From CAZJUP01 sp964549275 (GTDB lineage Bacteria; Fidelibacterota; Marinisomatia; Marinisomatales; TCS55), in assembly GCA_964549275.1 (NCBI GenBank), contig CAZJUP010000001.1, forward strand, positions 186,001-250,000: 64,000 nt of DNA, given 5' to 3'. Positions 16,660 through 25,934 of the stretch are shown here, one piece after another (the stretch's first letter is position 1; every line of letters begins with the position of its first letter). The position numbers and the translations under genes are program-made. The notes beneath the pieces are model-generated. The model searched no databases and was not told the DNA's origin. It worked only from the letters and a program-made list of their open reading frames with translations.

Positions 16660-16710
16660 TGGGACAGTGTTTCATGGTCGGGATTCTGTGTAAAAACAGA
16701 CACTGTCCCA
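16660..16710. repeat. Inverted repeat, REP-like
   Basis: TGGGACAGTGT (16660-16670) and ACACTGTCCCA (16700-16710) form a perfect 11-bp stem with a 29-nt loop. GGGACAG-type palindromes are common as dispersed REP-like elements. The remaining 157 bp up to the recombinase stop at 16868 hold nothing I can assign. Confidence 0.6.
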
Positions 16711-16867
16711 CGTCTTCCCAGGTCCTCTGGAGTTTTTCAGGGTTCTCTGAGGTTCACGTGTGAGGATGCTTTTGAAAAAAAAGAAATTTCAAAGCTCGAA
16801 GGGGAAATAAAAATGAGATATAAAAACCCCAATTTCCCCACGACAAGTGATTTTGAGTTTAACGATG

Positions 16868-17746
16868 CTATAGTAGATCTAAAGCGTCTTCCATCTCATC
16901 ATTCAAGATGTGAGTATAGATTTTTGTGGTTTCTAAATACTCATGTCCCAAAGCTTTTTGGACTATCCGCAAGTTCTGGGTTTTCTGAAGCAATTGGGTT
17001 GCGAAGGTATGTCGAAGGGAGTGTGGTGAGATGACTTTTTCAATGCCAGCTTCATTCAGCCAGTGTTTGAGCCTAAACGAGACTTGGCGAGATGTGATTC
17101 TTGAAAGCCGATTGCTTAAATACAGAGCATCTGATTCACTGGGAAGTTTTATGCGATATTTCATATATCGTTTCAGGATGCTTCGCAATTTAGAATTAAT
17201 AAAGATTTTGAAAATCTTGTCACCTTTGGTTCGGATTGTGAGTTTCTTTTCATCCAAGCTGACATCATCTAAATCAAGCTTAACCAGAGCATCCACACGG
17301 ATCCCGGAAAGTAGCATTGTAGAAATAAAAGCATTATCCCGCAATGCCAGATTGCCTTTGATTGTGCGAATGGTCTTTAAAAGTCTCAAACGTTCGCTGT
17401 CTGTAAGGAATGTGGGTTCTTTACGTTGTGTGGATTTCAACTTAATGGCATCATTTAAATCGGGTTTACGAAGATATTTCAAATACGCTTTTAAAGATGA
17501 TTTGATTTTATTGACCGAAGCGATATCCCGCTTCTTATTATTTTTCTCATTTAGCAAAGCTACAGTCGAGAAATATTCATCCAGCAAATTTTCAGTTATT
17601 GGTTCATCACTTGCAAATAACAGGAATGATTTTACATCCCGGCAGTATGATGAAACGGTATGTAGAGATTTACCATCAGCGATTAATTTTGATTTGAAAG
17701 TAGAGAGAGTCCCAAGATGGGACTCCCTCTTTTTAGGCGTGCTCAT
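16868..17746 (-). CDS. Tyrosine recombinase/integrase (Xer-like)
   Basis: 292 aa. The N-terminal SAM-like core-binding domain covers about residues 5-100. The catalytic domain has all expected residues: Arg in LLSGIRVDAL, Lys in IRTKGDK, HSLRHTFATQLL, LGHEYLETTK and the nucleophile in IYTH. It appears intact. It lies on the minus strand inside the plus-strand packaging operon, between the two terminase genes. A start with AAAGGAAG upstream overlaps the end of the preceding half-size gene, so the two are coupled. Possibly a resolvase or integrase of a small inserted cassette, or a Xer-like dimer resolution enzyme of the phage. Confidence 0.9.
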   Translation of the reverse strand: MSTPKKRESHLGTLSTFKSKLIADGKSLHTVSSYCRDVKSFLLFASDEPITENLLDEYFSTVALLNEKNNKKRDIASVNKIKSSLKAYLKYLRKPDLNDAIKLKSTQRKEPTFLTDSERLRLLKTIRTIKGNLALRDNAFISTMLLSGIRVDALVKLDLDDVSLDEKKLTIRTKGDKIFKIFINSKLRSILKRYMKYRIKLPSESDALYLSNRLSRITSRQVSFRLKHWLNEAGIEKVISPHSLRHTFATQLLQKTQNLRIVQKALGHEYLETTKIYTHILNDEMEDALDLL

Positions 17747-17750
17747 GGAT

Positions 17751-18110
17751 TTAAGCTTCCTTTGGCATCGGGCTTTCAGTCATTTCACCATTTTCAATGA
17801 GCCAATCAAAAAACTGGCTTACTACTCTGCGGGTCTTATTGATGGTGATATGGGATTTATCTTTGCCGGAAGCAGTTTTGAGGATCCCATCGCATTTCAA
17901 AAACCCACCCATCAGCGGTTTGGTGATTTTGGATATCGCTTTTCCATTGCCAAAGTGCTGAACCAGCAGTTCGACATCTTTACCGTAGGTGTAAAGCGTT
18001 TTCTCTTTTTTACCCTTTTCTTTCAAATGATCCAAAAAGCGATTTACCTGTTCAACCAGCTCTCCGGTTCCTTCCAGGTAGGTTATTTGGTAATCAGTCG
18101 TTTCTTTCAT
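17751..18110 (-). CDS. Stand-alone core-binding domain of a tyrosine recombinase
   Basis: 119 aa. The sequence (LVEQVNRFLDHLKEKGKKEK, later VVSQFFDWLIENGEM) matches the N-terminal SAM-like domain of phage integrases and stops before any catalytic domain. It has its own SD (AAAGGA) and lies four bases upstream of a full recombinase on the same strand. It may be a truncated integrase or a deliberate DNA-binding accessory that competes for core sites. The intact start, SD and tight spacing favour a functional small protein. Confidence 0.65.
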   Translation of the reverse strand: MKETTDYQITYLEGTGELVEQVNRFLDHLKEKGKKEKTLYTYGKDVELLVQHFGNGKAISKITKPLMGGFLKCDGILKTASGKDKSHITINKTRRVVSQFFDWLIENGEMTESPMPKEA

Positions 18111-18218
18111 GTTCTTTTTCCTTTCTCTGTCACTCGTAACGAAGTGAAGATTGAATTACGATTGTTAACGATGGACGTTCAGCTCGACACATTCAAACAT
18201 CCACTCTATTCAACATTA

Positions 18219-18245
18219 ACCGCGAATTACGCTAATGACGCAAAT
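18219..18245. repeat. Dispersed repeat of the CCGCGAATTACGC type
   Basis: ACCGCGAATTACGCTAATGA and the following bases resemble a short dispersed intergenic repeat (CGCGAATTACnCGAAT type) seen in many bacterial genomes. It sits just before the large terminase gene, in the 149-bp gap (18111-18259) between two divergent genes that must also hold both promoters. Confidence 0.4.
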
Positions 18246-18259
18246 AGGGTGAAAAGGAT

Positions 18260-19858
18260 ATGACCGAATACGCAGAGAGATTTAAAGACCTTCCCAAATA
18301 CCGTCAGAAGGACTTGGTGAAATTCTTGAAGAATCCGTATTTCTGGGGTCAGGCGTATTTACAGAATCGGGATGGCAAGGATAGACGATACTGGCCGCAT
18401 CAGGCGGAAGATTTACAATGCAGGGATCGGCAGATAATCCACAGGGATGGCAGGGATGTGGGTAAGACCGTCAATATTGCCACACTAGCGCTTCATAAAG
18501 CATTTACCTCCAAAGGCGGACAGATTTTAATTGCCGCACCCCATCAGGGACATTTGGATACGATCATTGATGAAGTGGAATGGCAGATAGATAATAACCC
18601 TGACTTGACATCATCCATTGCCATAAACAACCAGGGCAGACCGAAGATTTTAAGGAAGCCGTATTTCAGGATTGAATGGAAGAATGGGTCTGTGATTTTC
18701 TTTAGACCTGCTGGTGCCTATGGGGACTCTTTCAGGAGTCTGCATGTGGATATGATTTTAGTGGATGAGGGTGCCTGGATACCGGAGAAAGCTTGGAAGG
18801 CTCTAAGGCAGTGCTTAATCCAGGGCGGGGTCTTTAGGATTTATTCTACTCCCAACGGACTCCGGGATACCACATATTTTCGTCTTACGGCTTCAGATCG
18901 TTGGAAACTATTTCAAATCCCATCATGGAAGAATCCGAATTGGACAAAAAATAGAGAGATTGAACTCTTGGAGTTTTATGGCGGGATAGAATCAGCCGGA
19001 TGGCAACATGAAGTTGCAGGTGAACATGGGAAACCGAGTTACGGTGCGTTCAACATTGAGCACTTCAAATTGTCACAGGTGCCAATTGATAATTACCAGT
19101 TAGTTGAAATCACCCAAGACCATATCCGAGACTGTGAAAATGAGACGGAAGTCTTGGACCGGATTGATATGCTTTTAAATCTCATTCCCCAGAACAATGC
19201 TGAATTTACCTTCTGGGTGGGGAGTGACACCGGCTATGTGAATGATCCAACTGAGATTGTGGTATTTAGAGAAAGATTTGCCACAGAGCACACAGAGACC
19301 GCAGAGAATAAAAATAGTAGAATGGAGTTGGTGCTTCGGGTCCATTGTGAACATATCGCTTACCCGATTATTGCAGAAATTCTTGCCAGCATTGATCGCT
19401 ATTACAAACCATCCGGCTTGGGATTAGATCATGGGGGAAATGGAATGAGTATTCTGCAAGATTTACTTCACTTGGATAAGTTTAGTGATTTGGATTTAGA
19501 TGAACGGATAGAGGGGATAGACTTTGGTTCGTCCACCATTATCGGCTACCGGGATGATGATAAAACCAAACCATTAAAAAAACGCACCAAGGAGTTTATG
19601 ACCACACTCATTGCCAAGCATTTACATGGAAAGAAATTATTATTCCCAATTCACGATGCCGTCATTGAAGATCAGTTCACCACACACACCTATACACTCA
19701 AAAATGGCAGGGTGATTTATTCCAAAGGCAATGATCATATCATCGATGCAGTCCGGTGCGCCATGCTGGTAAGAGAGAAAAAACAATCTTTAGAAATTAT
19801 GATGAATCGGGAAGTATGGGATATCCCCATGCCGGTTGCCACCAATCCAATATTTTAA
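18260..19858 (+). CDS. terL: Terminase large subunit
   Basis: 532 aa. ATPase domain: Walker A-like GRDVGKT near residue 65, Walker B MILVDEGAW near 170. The nuclease domain shows VGSDTGYVNDPTEIVVF, GLDHGGNGM and, near the end, IDAVRCAML, the RNase H-like acidic residues. It pumps phage DNA into the prohead and cuts it. SD AAGGA precedes the ATG. Between the first nuclease strand and the next one, FATEHTETAENKNSRMEL is encoded by a copy of the CACAGAG dispersed repeat, an apparent in-frame insertion in a loop. It is separated from the small-terminase-like gene by the recombinase cassette. Confidence 0.92.
   Translation: MTEYAERFKDLPKYRQKDLVKFLKNPYFWGQAYLQNRDGKDRRYWPHQAEDLQCRDRQIIHRDGRDVGKTVNIATLALHKAFTSKGGQILIAAPHQGHLDTIIDEVEWQIDNNPDLTSSIAINNQGRPKILRKPYFRIEWKNGSVIFFRPAGAYGDSFRSLHVDMILVDEGAWIPEKAWKALRQCLIQGGVFRIYSTPNGLRDTTYFRLTASDRWKLFQIPSWKNPNWTKNREIELLEFYGGIESAGWQHEVAGEHGKPSYGAFNIEHFKLSQVPIDNYQLVEITQDHIRDCENETEVLDRIDMLLNLIPQNNAEFTFWVGSDTGYVNDPTEIVVFRERFATEHTETAENKNSRMELVLRVHCEHIAYPIIAEILASIDRYYKPSGLGLDHGGNGMSILQDLLHLDKFSDLDLDERIEGIDFGSSTIIGYRDDDKTKPLKKRTKEFMTTLIAKHLHGKKLLFPIHDAVIEDQFTTHTYTLKNGRVIYSKGNDHIIDAVRCAMLVREKKQSLEIMMNREVWDIPMPVATNPIF
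19280..19316 (-). repeat. CACAGAG dispersed repeat inside terL
   Basis: GCCACAGAGCACACAGAGAC followed by GCAGAGAATAAAAATA matches the inverted form of the longer intergenic copy at 33955-34026. It is translated in frame within the terminase nuclease domain. Confidence 0.7.
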
Positions 19859-19873
19859 TAAAAGCGAGGGTAT

Positions 19874-21397
19874 ATGCCAGGAACTAAACAAAAGGCCACA
19901 AAAGCTAAAGCTGACGGCTTATACGCCACAGCGGAGCAGATAGACAGCAGCGTATTTATACCCATCAGTCAGGATACCACCGTTCCTGCTTCCTGGGAAG
20001 AAAAAGCCAAACAATCCTGGAAGTATTATCTGGAAGAACCACTGGTGAATAATGTGATTAACACCTGGCGCACCTTCGCCATTGGTGATGAGATAAAGGT
20101 CAGTGTTGGTGATGAAGGGATCAGGGATGAAGCCCAGAAACTCTTTAATGATTTAAATCTGAACAGTTTTGTCAAAGACATGATTCTGCAACTCTTGATT
20201 AAAGGAGATGCGGTTGGGTTTAAAGAATATTCCAAAGACGGCAAGACAATTGAAAAAGTTACCTGTGTTAATCCGGTGAGTGTACAGGTCAAGTATGAAG
20301 ACGGAGAGCTTACTGAAGCAAAGCAGGTAACTAAAACAGGTGACGGCGGCGTGGGTAAAGAGATCAAACTCCCGGTAAAACAGCTCTGCCATTTTAAATG
20401 GAATGCTCCGGAGTTTTCAGATCGTGGTAATTCTATGATTATTCCTGCTTTCCATGCCATTGGGTTACTTCGGGATTATCGAAAAGCAGAACGGGCTATC
20501 GCAAAACGCTGGACAACACCATTGCGGTTTATTCAAGTGGGAGGTAAGTATGGCGATAAGGTAATTATGCCGGATCAGAAAATGTTAAAAGCAATCCGGG
20601 ATCAGATTAATAAGATGGATTTAAAAAGCGGGCTTGTGGTTCCCTTCTATGTAAAAGCAGAGACGTACGGCAATGAAGGACAGGTGCTGGACACAGAAAT
20701 GAAAGTGGCTGAACTGAAAGAAGATATATTAGTAGCTCTGGGACTTTCTAAATCGCTGGTGACTGGTGATGGACCCAACTTCGCCACAGCAAATATTGCC
20801 ATGCGGAAGATGATCATTATGCTGAAAGAGATCAAACAGGTGGCACGGAATATCCTGGCCTGGATTTATGATGACTGGAAAGAGATAAACAAGGTGGAAG
20901 AGAATGTGCAGTATTTCTTTTCCGATATGGACTTATCCGATGAGAAAGAAGTACGCAAAATGCTCATTGAACTCTATGACAGGAATTTAATCAGTAAGAA
21001 CACCCTGCAAACCAAAATGGACTTGAATCCCCAGATTGAAAAGACAAATCGTCAACAGGAAAAAAGTATTGTTGATATGACTTGGGATGTGAAGGATATT
21101 GTTTCCATGGTACAATTGGGGATCATGTCGGTGGAGACTTCACAGGAGATTTTAGGTTTAGATCCAAAGCAAGAGAGTAAGCGAGAGAACAAATCCCAGG
21201 CAGATGATATCAATGAAATGTTTGCCAGTGGGAAAATATTAACTTTAGAAAATACTTGCGGAGACTGTGTTTATTGGGACGGCAGCAGCAATCATTGCTC
21301 TGTCCACTTAAAAGAAAAGACGTTTGATGACGACATCTGCAGACAATTCTCATTAGGAGAGTTAGATGCCGACCCAATCGCAGCAGATACTATCTGA
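19874..21397 (+). CDS. Portal protein
   Basis: 507 aa. Positioned directly after terL. The core is portal-like: VSVQVKYEDG, RGNSMIIPAFHAIGLLRDYR, AKRWTTPLRFIQVGG, then GLSKSLVTGDGPNFATANIA, typical of SPP1/Mu-type portals. The C-terminal 50 residues form a Cys-rich knuckle (CGDCVYWDGSSNHC, later DDICRQF) that probably binds zinc. Forms the dodecameric channel for DNA. The last 32 bases overlap the start of the MuF gene. Confidence 0.85.
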   Translation: MPGTKQKATKAKADGLYATAEQIDSSVFIPISQDTTVPASWEEKAKQSWKYYLEEPLVNNVINTWRTFAIGDEIKVSVGDEGIRDEAQKLFNDLNLNSFVKDMILQLLIKGDAVGFKEYSKDGKTIEKVTCVNPVSVQVKYEDGELTEAKQVTKTGDGGVGKEIKLPVKQLCHFKWNAPEFSDRGNSMIIPAFHAIGLLRDYRKAERAIAKRWTTPLRFIQVGGKYGDKVIMPDQKMLKAIRDQINKMDLKSGLVVPFYVKAETYGNEGQVLDTEMKVAELKEDILVALGLSKSLVTGDGPNFATANIAMRKMIIMLKEIKQVARNILAWIYDDWKEINKVEENVQYFFSDMDLSDEKEVRKMLIELYDRNLISKNTLQTKMDLNPQIEKTNRQQEKSIVDMTWDVKDIVSMVQLGIMSVETSQEILGLDPKQESKRENKSQADDINEMFASGKILTLENTCGDCVYWDGSSNHCSVHLKEKTFDDDICRQFSLGELDADPIAADTI

Positions 21398-24300
21398 AAC
21401 ATTAAAATCCTATCAGGCTCGCAATCTTTATACCGAGCAGCAGGTGGCTTCGATGGTGGAAATCCTGAAAAAAGGGGAACTTTCCATCAAATCACAATTG
21501 GTCAATTATTCTGAAATCGGTGATCTCACTCCGGGGCAGAAAGTATTTCAATCGAGACTCAAAGGATTACAGAGTGATTTAACTAAAACTATCCGGCAGG
21601 TTCAGAAAGACCAGACTTTGCTCATTACTACCGCCACAAAGACAAGTTTTCAAAGCGGAGTTCAAAATGGAATTACGGAGTTGAAAAATGCAAAATTCCC
21701 GCGATGGGATGTTTTGAGTTCTAAAGATGAACAGTTATTAGCAAAGCAAGTGATGAGCTTAATTGACCGCAATGCTCTGGACTTTATGGTACGATTTAAT
21801 ATTCAGCTTGTGGGCAATGTTCATAAAGAACTTTTAAACGGGATCAAACAGGGGATTACACTGGGAATCATTAAAGGCGATTCCATTGCAACGATCTCCA
21901 AAGGATTGGGAAGTATTATTACAGACCCAACAACATTCAGGCGTGCAGGGAAGGCTGTATTCAAAACCGCACAGCAACGATTAGAACTCATTACCCGAAC
22001 AGAAGTTTTAAGAGCACACAATCAAGGCAGACTCAAATTCTTTGATACGATTAATGTTAAAAGAGTTAAATGGATGGCGGTGGGGGATGAAAGGATGTGT
22101 CCGGTCTGTGGCGGGTTGGATGGGAAAGAATTTAATATCAATAACATGCCGCCCATTCCTGCTCATCCAGCGTGTCGGTGTACCACTGTGGCAGCGAGAG
22201 CCAGAGTCTGCAAACATACACTGAAAGCCTACAGCGATTTAACTACAGAAACGATTTTGACAATTCCACTTACTTCCAAAGCGGACAAGAATGTGGACTG
22301 CATACTGGTTCCAGAGCAGATTGAAGAATTAGCCAAACATGCAAAACAGGAAAAAACCCAGGTAAACAAGATTATTCAGGATGGGAAGTACAGTTTACTC
22401 AATGGCAAGACATTACAGAAACTTGCCCAACAGCGTGGGATTGCTGTAACGAGAAGCAAATTGGATATGGTAAAACTATTAGAGCCGCTGGAGCCCACCT
22501 GGGATCTGAATTCCATGAAAACCAAATCGTTGAAAGTCTTAATGAAAAAGCATCACATCTCGGTGCTTCGCAGTAAGGACGATCTCATTCAACTCTTAAA
22601 AGAGTGGGACAAGGCACACCAAATACAGATTCCGGACTTTCAAAAATGGTCAATTGTAAAACTTAGGGATGAAGCAAAAGCAAATGGTATCTCGGTCATG
22701 CGGACCAAGGATGATTTAATCAAGATGCTGGATTCAGTAGAGCCGGGTGTTGATCATTCTCACTTAAAAGGGAATGCATTACAATTAAAATTAAAAGAAT
22801 ACAATATCGGCAAGGTGCGAACGAAAGAGGAACTCATTGGATTATTAACCGGCAAAGCCAAACATGCTTCGACAAGCTCAGCAACCGAATTGGTAAAGAA
22901 GCAGATCATTGAACAGATAAAAAAAGCCAAAAAAGAATTAGATGAGATTATAGACACTTTAAAACCCCATGAACTCATAGCGGATCCCACACAGTTAGAT
23001 GACTTTTTAAAATCTTATATCAAAGGCTATGAGATTTTAGCCAAGAATAATAAAAACCTGCTTCCCGATGACATGGCTGGATACATCGCAAAGTTGGATT
23101 CTGCATTCAATACCTGGGAGAATTACATCCAATCATTGAAATCTATTGACCTGAAAAAGATCGTCAAACAGGCAGGCTTGGAAAAATGGCAATGGATGAA
23201 CAAAAGTGAGATGATAACCATGCTCACGGCAAAGGATACTGCCAGCAAGGAAACGGCCATGGAATCGGTGCTAGTTAAATGGGATAAGTGGAAACTCAAG
23301 CACGGTGGTGGGACAAAACTGAAACCTGAAAAGCTGAAAGCTAAACTCCCCAAAGTTGAAGTTTCTAAACCAATCGGCTGGAATAAAGTAGACAGCGATT
23401 GGGTGTCTTTTGAAAAAACGCAACCATTCAAGTTTTCAGGCAAAGCAGATATCGACGGAGCCCATACCAAGTATTTTTTCACCGATAAGCAGGGTGACAG
23501 GTGGCTTTTTAAACCGGTAAGCGAAACATTCAGAGCTTATGGAGATGAGGTCGCATATAGAATCGGAAGACTGATTGAGACCCAAGCAGTGGGTGTGAGA
23601 TTTATAGAATTGGACGTTCCAGGCAGGGGAAAAATGAAAGGGTCCATCCAGAAATGGAAGACAGGACTAAAGGATGATTTTGACTTTAGAAATACCAATG
23701 TTGTAAATCTTACCAAAGATGAATTAGAACAGCTTCAGCGGGAGCATGTGATTGACTGGCTTATATCGAATCATGATTCACATGGGAAGCAGTTTATTAG
23801 GCACTCGGACGGTCAAGTCTATGGGATTGATAAAGGTCAACTCTACAAATTTATGGGCAAGGATAAACTCGATATTGACTATTGGCCGAATGAACGGTGG
23901 GGAGAAAAGGAACCTATTTACAATACTATCTTCCGTGCTTTTCAAAACAATGAACTCACTGTGGATTTGAATGCTTCACTTCATTACATCCGGCAGGTTG
24001 AACAGATTACAGATGATGCATTTTTAGATATTTTAAAACCGTATGCGGAAGGGAGATTCGGAAAGAACAGTGCCAATTTAAAAGCGTTCTATGAACAAGC
24101 ATTACACCGGAAGAATCACATCCGAGAAGATTTTGAAGTTTTCTTTTCCAAGGTACTCACTAAACGAAACGGTAAGAAAACCAAATTCAAATTTGAAGAA
24201 GTAAAAAAGGGAGCCGTTAAACTTACCAAGGAAGCGGAAGAGATTGTAGATGATGCGATGGAAGCGGGCTGGCAGGGGAAATCGTTATCGCTGGATGGGG

Positions 24301-25934
24301 ATGATATTGAAGATTTAAACGGGCTTGTGTATGTAGAGAAAATTAAAGGTACCAGTAAACGCCAAGTAAACATAAGAATGAAAGTGAGACCCCAGTCAGA
24401 AAAGAAACTGCTATCGCTTTTGGATGATTCGATAGAATCCCTAACAGATATGAAAGGGCAGCCTTTAAATCAGGACACGTTTTACCACGACATTCTTGCC
24501 GGCGTGAAGACGTTGAATCATCATATCAAAGATGGAGATTTTGCTTATAACGAAGAAACACTCAAAATTGTCCGAAAAGCACAAAGGGAACTAAGAGAGT
24601 TAAAGAAATCATCTGACGTGGAAGTATCCCGAATGGCCAAGAACTATTTAACGGCGGTGAATAAGATTTTAAAAGGGGTTAAGGAGAATAAGAAATTTCA
24701 GGGACGATTCCTCCAATATTTCCGCAAGACCGATTTGCCGAAACCGAAAAAGAAAGAGACACTCAATTTTAGAAAACAGAAAGTCTTATATGAACACAAA
24801 CAAAACAAAAAAGGTGAAATCATCATTGAAAAAACCAAGGATGATGATTTAAGGAAAGTTTTACGCAGAGATCATGCAAAAGATGGATTGGAATATCGGA
24901 TTGATCTGGGTGATGGTGTAGAAGCAGTTTATAAGCCATGGAACGACAGAAACTATTATGCCCACCAGGGAGAATTAGAACTCAAAATAACCGGAGCACC
25001 GAATAGTAAAACAATCGAAAAACTCATAGATAAGTTAAATGACCTGGGACTGGACGGCAGGCTGGCATCTGTGGAAGATCAGGAACTGGTCTATCTGTAT
25101 AAACAGGCGTACTTAATAAAGGAAGATGCAGAACCTGGGTATAAAAACCTGATAAGAAAACTGGACAATCAAAAATCTACAAAGGAACAGCGGATTAAAG
25201 CTTTAAGAGAATATTGGGCAAGCAAGCTGGGAGTAAATGACATTACCAAACTGCCTGAATACAACCCTTTCGGTGAATATTCTTTAAGTTCAAATGGCAT
25301 TCGAAATAAAGTACTTAATAAGACTGCCGGTTATAAAAACACCTACCGTTTTGACGTAGGAAAGCTGGAACTTGAAAGAGAGCTGAAAGGATACGGGCTT
25401 TATCACAGAATGACGGGTGGAAGGGATCTGATTAAAACAATCGATAATATTCTTGCTGACAATGGCGCCATGGTTTCTACTGTGGAGAAAATCAGACTCG
25501 GTATCCCTGTAGGTGGAATGAGTCCCTTGGATGATATGGGTAGTGGCGGAGCATCTTACTTTTTCACTCGTCTGCGAAAGGTGCCAGGCAGGAGTGAAGC
25601 CGGTGAAGTGGGATTTTATTTCAAAAAGAATATGGTCCGTAGATTAGATGCCATTACTTATGATGGAGATAAGTATGGCAGAGTAACAGGTAATACCGTG
25701 AGAAATAATCGGTATCATAACACGAATATGTATAAAACTATTGCCAGAAGCGGAAGATCAGATGAGACGATCTTTAAAAATACAGTGACCTTGCTGGATA
25801 ATATTGAACATATTAACGTTTATGGCAGAGCTAATAAACAGAAACTGGTTGATGTATTTCATAAACACGGAATAAAGAAACTTCCCGATGGTCGTCGAAT
25901 AGAAGACGTAATTTTGGTAATGGGAAAGAAATGA
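21366..25934 (+). CDS. Giant MuF-type head protein with SAP-like repeats and kinase-like domain
   Basis: 1522 aa. Residues about 190-280 form the Mu gpF/SPP1 gp7 domain (RTEVLRAHNQGRLKFFD; CPVC at 245-248; HPACRC at 267-272). Then four or five SAP-like repeats of about 40 residues (near 345-375, 383-413, 426-456, 467-495 and perhaps 593-622; signature (M/L)R(S/T)K(D/E)(D/E)LI). Residues about 680-850 look like a HipA/PI-kinase-type domain: RWLFKP (Lys716), then DWLISNHDSHGKQF with D804, and VYGIDKG with D822. The rest (about 900-1522) is unassigned and ends in a compact C-terminal domain. Usual MuF head proteins have 250-500 aa. Toxin-carrying MuF proteins are known in temperate phages, so delivery of a cargo enzyme with the DNA is plausible. 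A CTTCGACAAGCTCAG repeat is embedded at 22866. Confidence 0.85.
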   Translation: MPTQSQQILSETLKSYQARNLYTEQQVASMVEILKKGELSIKSQLVNYSEIGDLTPGQKVFQSRLKGLQSDLTKTIRQVQKDQTLLITTATKTSFQSGVQNGITELKNAKFPRWDVLSSKDEQLLAKQVMSLIDRNALDFMVRFNIQLVGNVHKELLNGIKQGITLGIIKGDSIATISKGLGSIITDPTTFRRAGKAVFKTAQQRLELITRTEVLRAHNQGRLKFFDTINVKRVKWMAVGDERMCPVCGGLDGKEFNINNMPPIPAHPACRCTTVAARARVCKHTLKAYSDLTTETILTIPLTSKADKNVDCILVPEQIEELAKHAKQEKTQVNKIIQDGKYSLLNGKTLQKLAQQRGIAVTRSKLDMVKLLEPLEPTWDLNSMKTKSLKVLMKKHHISVLRSKDDLIQLLKEWDKAHQIQIPDFQKWSIVKLRDEAKANGISVMRTKDDLIKMLDSVEPGVDHSHLKGNALQLKLKEYNIGKVRTKEELIGLLTGKAKHASTSSATELVKKQIIEQIKKAKKELDEIIDTLKPHELIADPTQLDDFLKSYIKGYEILAKNNKNLLPDDMAGYIAKLDSAFNTWENYIQSLKSIDLKKIVKQAGLEKWQWMNKSEMITMLTAKDTASKETAMESVLVKWDKWKLKHGGGTKLKPEKLKAKLPKVEVSKPIGWNKVDSDWVSFEKTQPFKFSGKADIDGAHTKYFFTDKQGDRWLFKPVSETFRAYGDEVAYRIGRLIETQAVGVRFIELDVPGRGKMKGSIQKWKTGLKDDFDFRNTNVVNLTKDELEQLQREHVIDWLISNHDSHGKQFIRHSDGQVYGIDKGQLYKFMGKDKLDIDYWPNERWGEKEPIYNTIFRAFQNNELTVDLNASLHYIRQVEQITDDAFLDILKPYAEGRFGKNSANLKAFYEQALHRKNHIREDFEVFFSKVLTKRNGKKTKFKFEEVKKGAVKLTKEAEEIVDDAMEAGWQGKSLSLDGDDIEDLNGLVYVEKIKGTSKRQVNIRMKVRPQSEKKLLSLLDDSIESLTDMKGQPLNQDTFYHDILAGVKTLNHHIKDGDFAYNEETLKIVRKAQRELRELKKSSDVEVSRMAKNYLTAVNKILKGVKENKKFQGRFLQYFRKTDLPKPKKKETLNFRKQKVLYEHKQNKKGEIIIEKTKDDDLRKVLRRDHAKDGLEYRIDLGDGVEAVYKPWNDRNYYAHQGELELKITGAPNSKTIEKLIDKLNDLGLDGRLASVEDQELVYLYKQAYLIKEDAEPGYKNLIRKLDNQKSTKEQRIKALREYWASKLGVNDITKLPEYNPFGEYSLSSNGIRNKVLNKTAGYKNTYRFDVGKLELERELKGYGLYHRMTGGRDLIKTIDNILADNGAMVSTVEKIRLGIPVGGMSPLDDMGSGGASYFFTRLRKVPGRSEAGEVGFYFKKNMVRRLDAITYDGDKYGRVTGNTVRNNRYHNTNMYKTIARSGRSDETIFKNTVTLLDNIEHINVYGRANKQKLVDVFHKHGIKKLPDGRRIEDVILVMGKK
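22866..22888. repeat. CTTCGACAAGCTCAG dispersed repeat inside the MuF gene
   Basis: GCTTCGACAAGCTCAGCAAC is a widely seen bacterial dispersed repeat; here it is translated in frame as ASTSSAT, in a linker after the SAP-like repeats. Confidence 0.55.

Noticed and set aside
16573..17034. 153-aa plus-strand ORF after the terminase-like gene
   Set aside because: It covers the repeats and the 3' end of the recombinase on the other strand; composition is not protein-like and no SD is seen.
17031..18263. 410-aa plus-strand ORF opposite the tyrosine recombinase genes
   Set aside because: It is antisense to two genes with clear integrase motifs and SD sites, and its translation shows no recognisable protein pattern.
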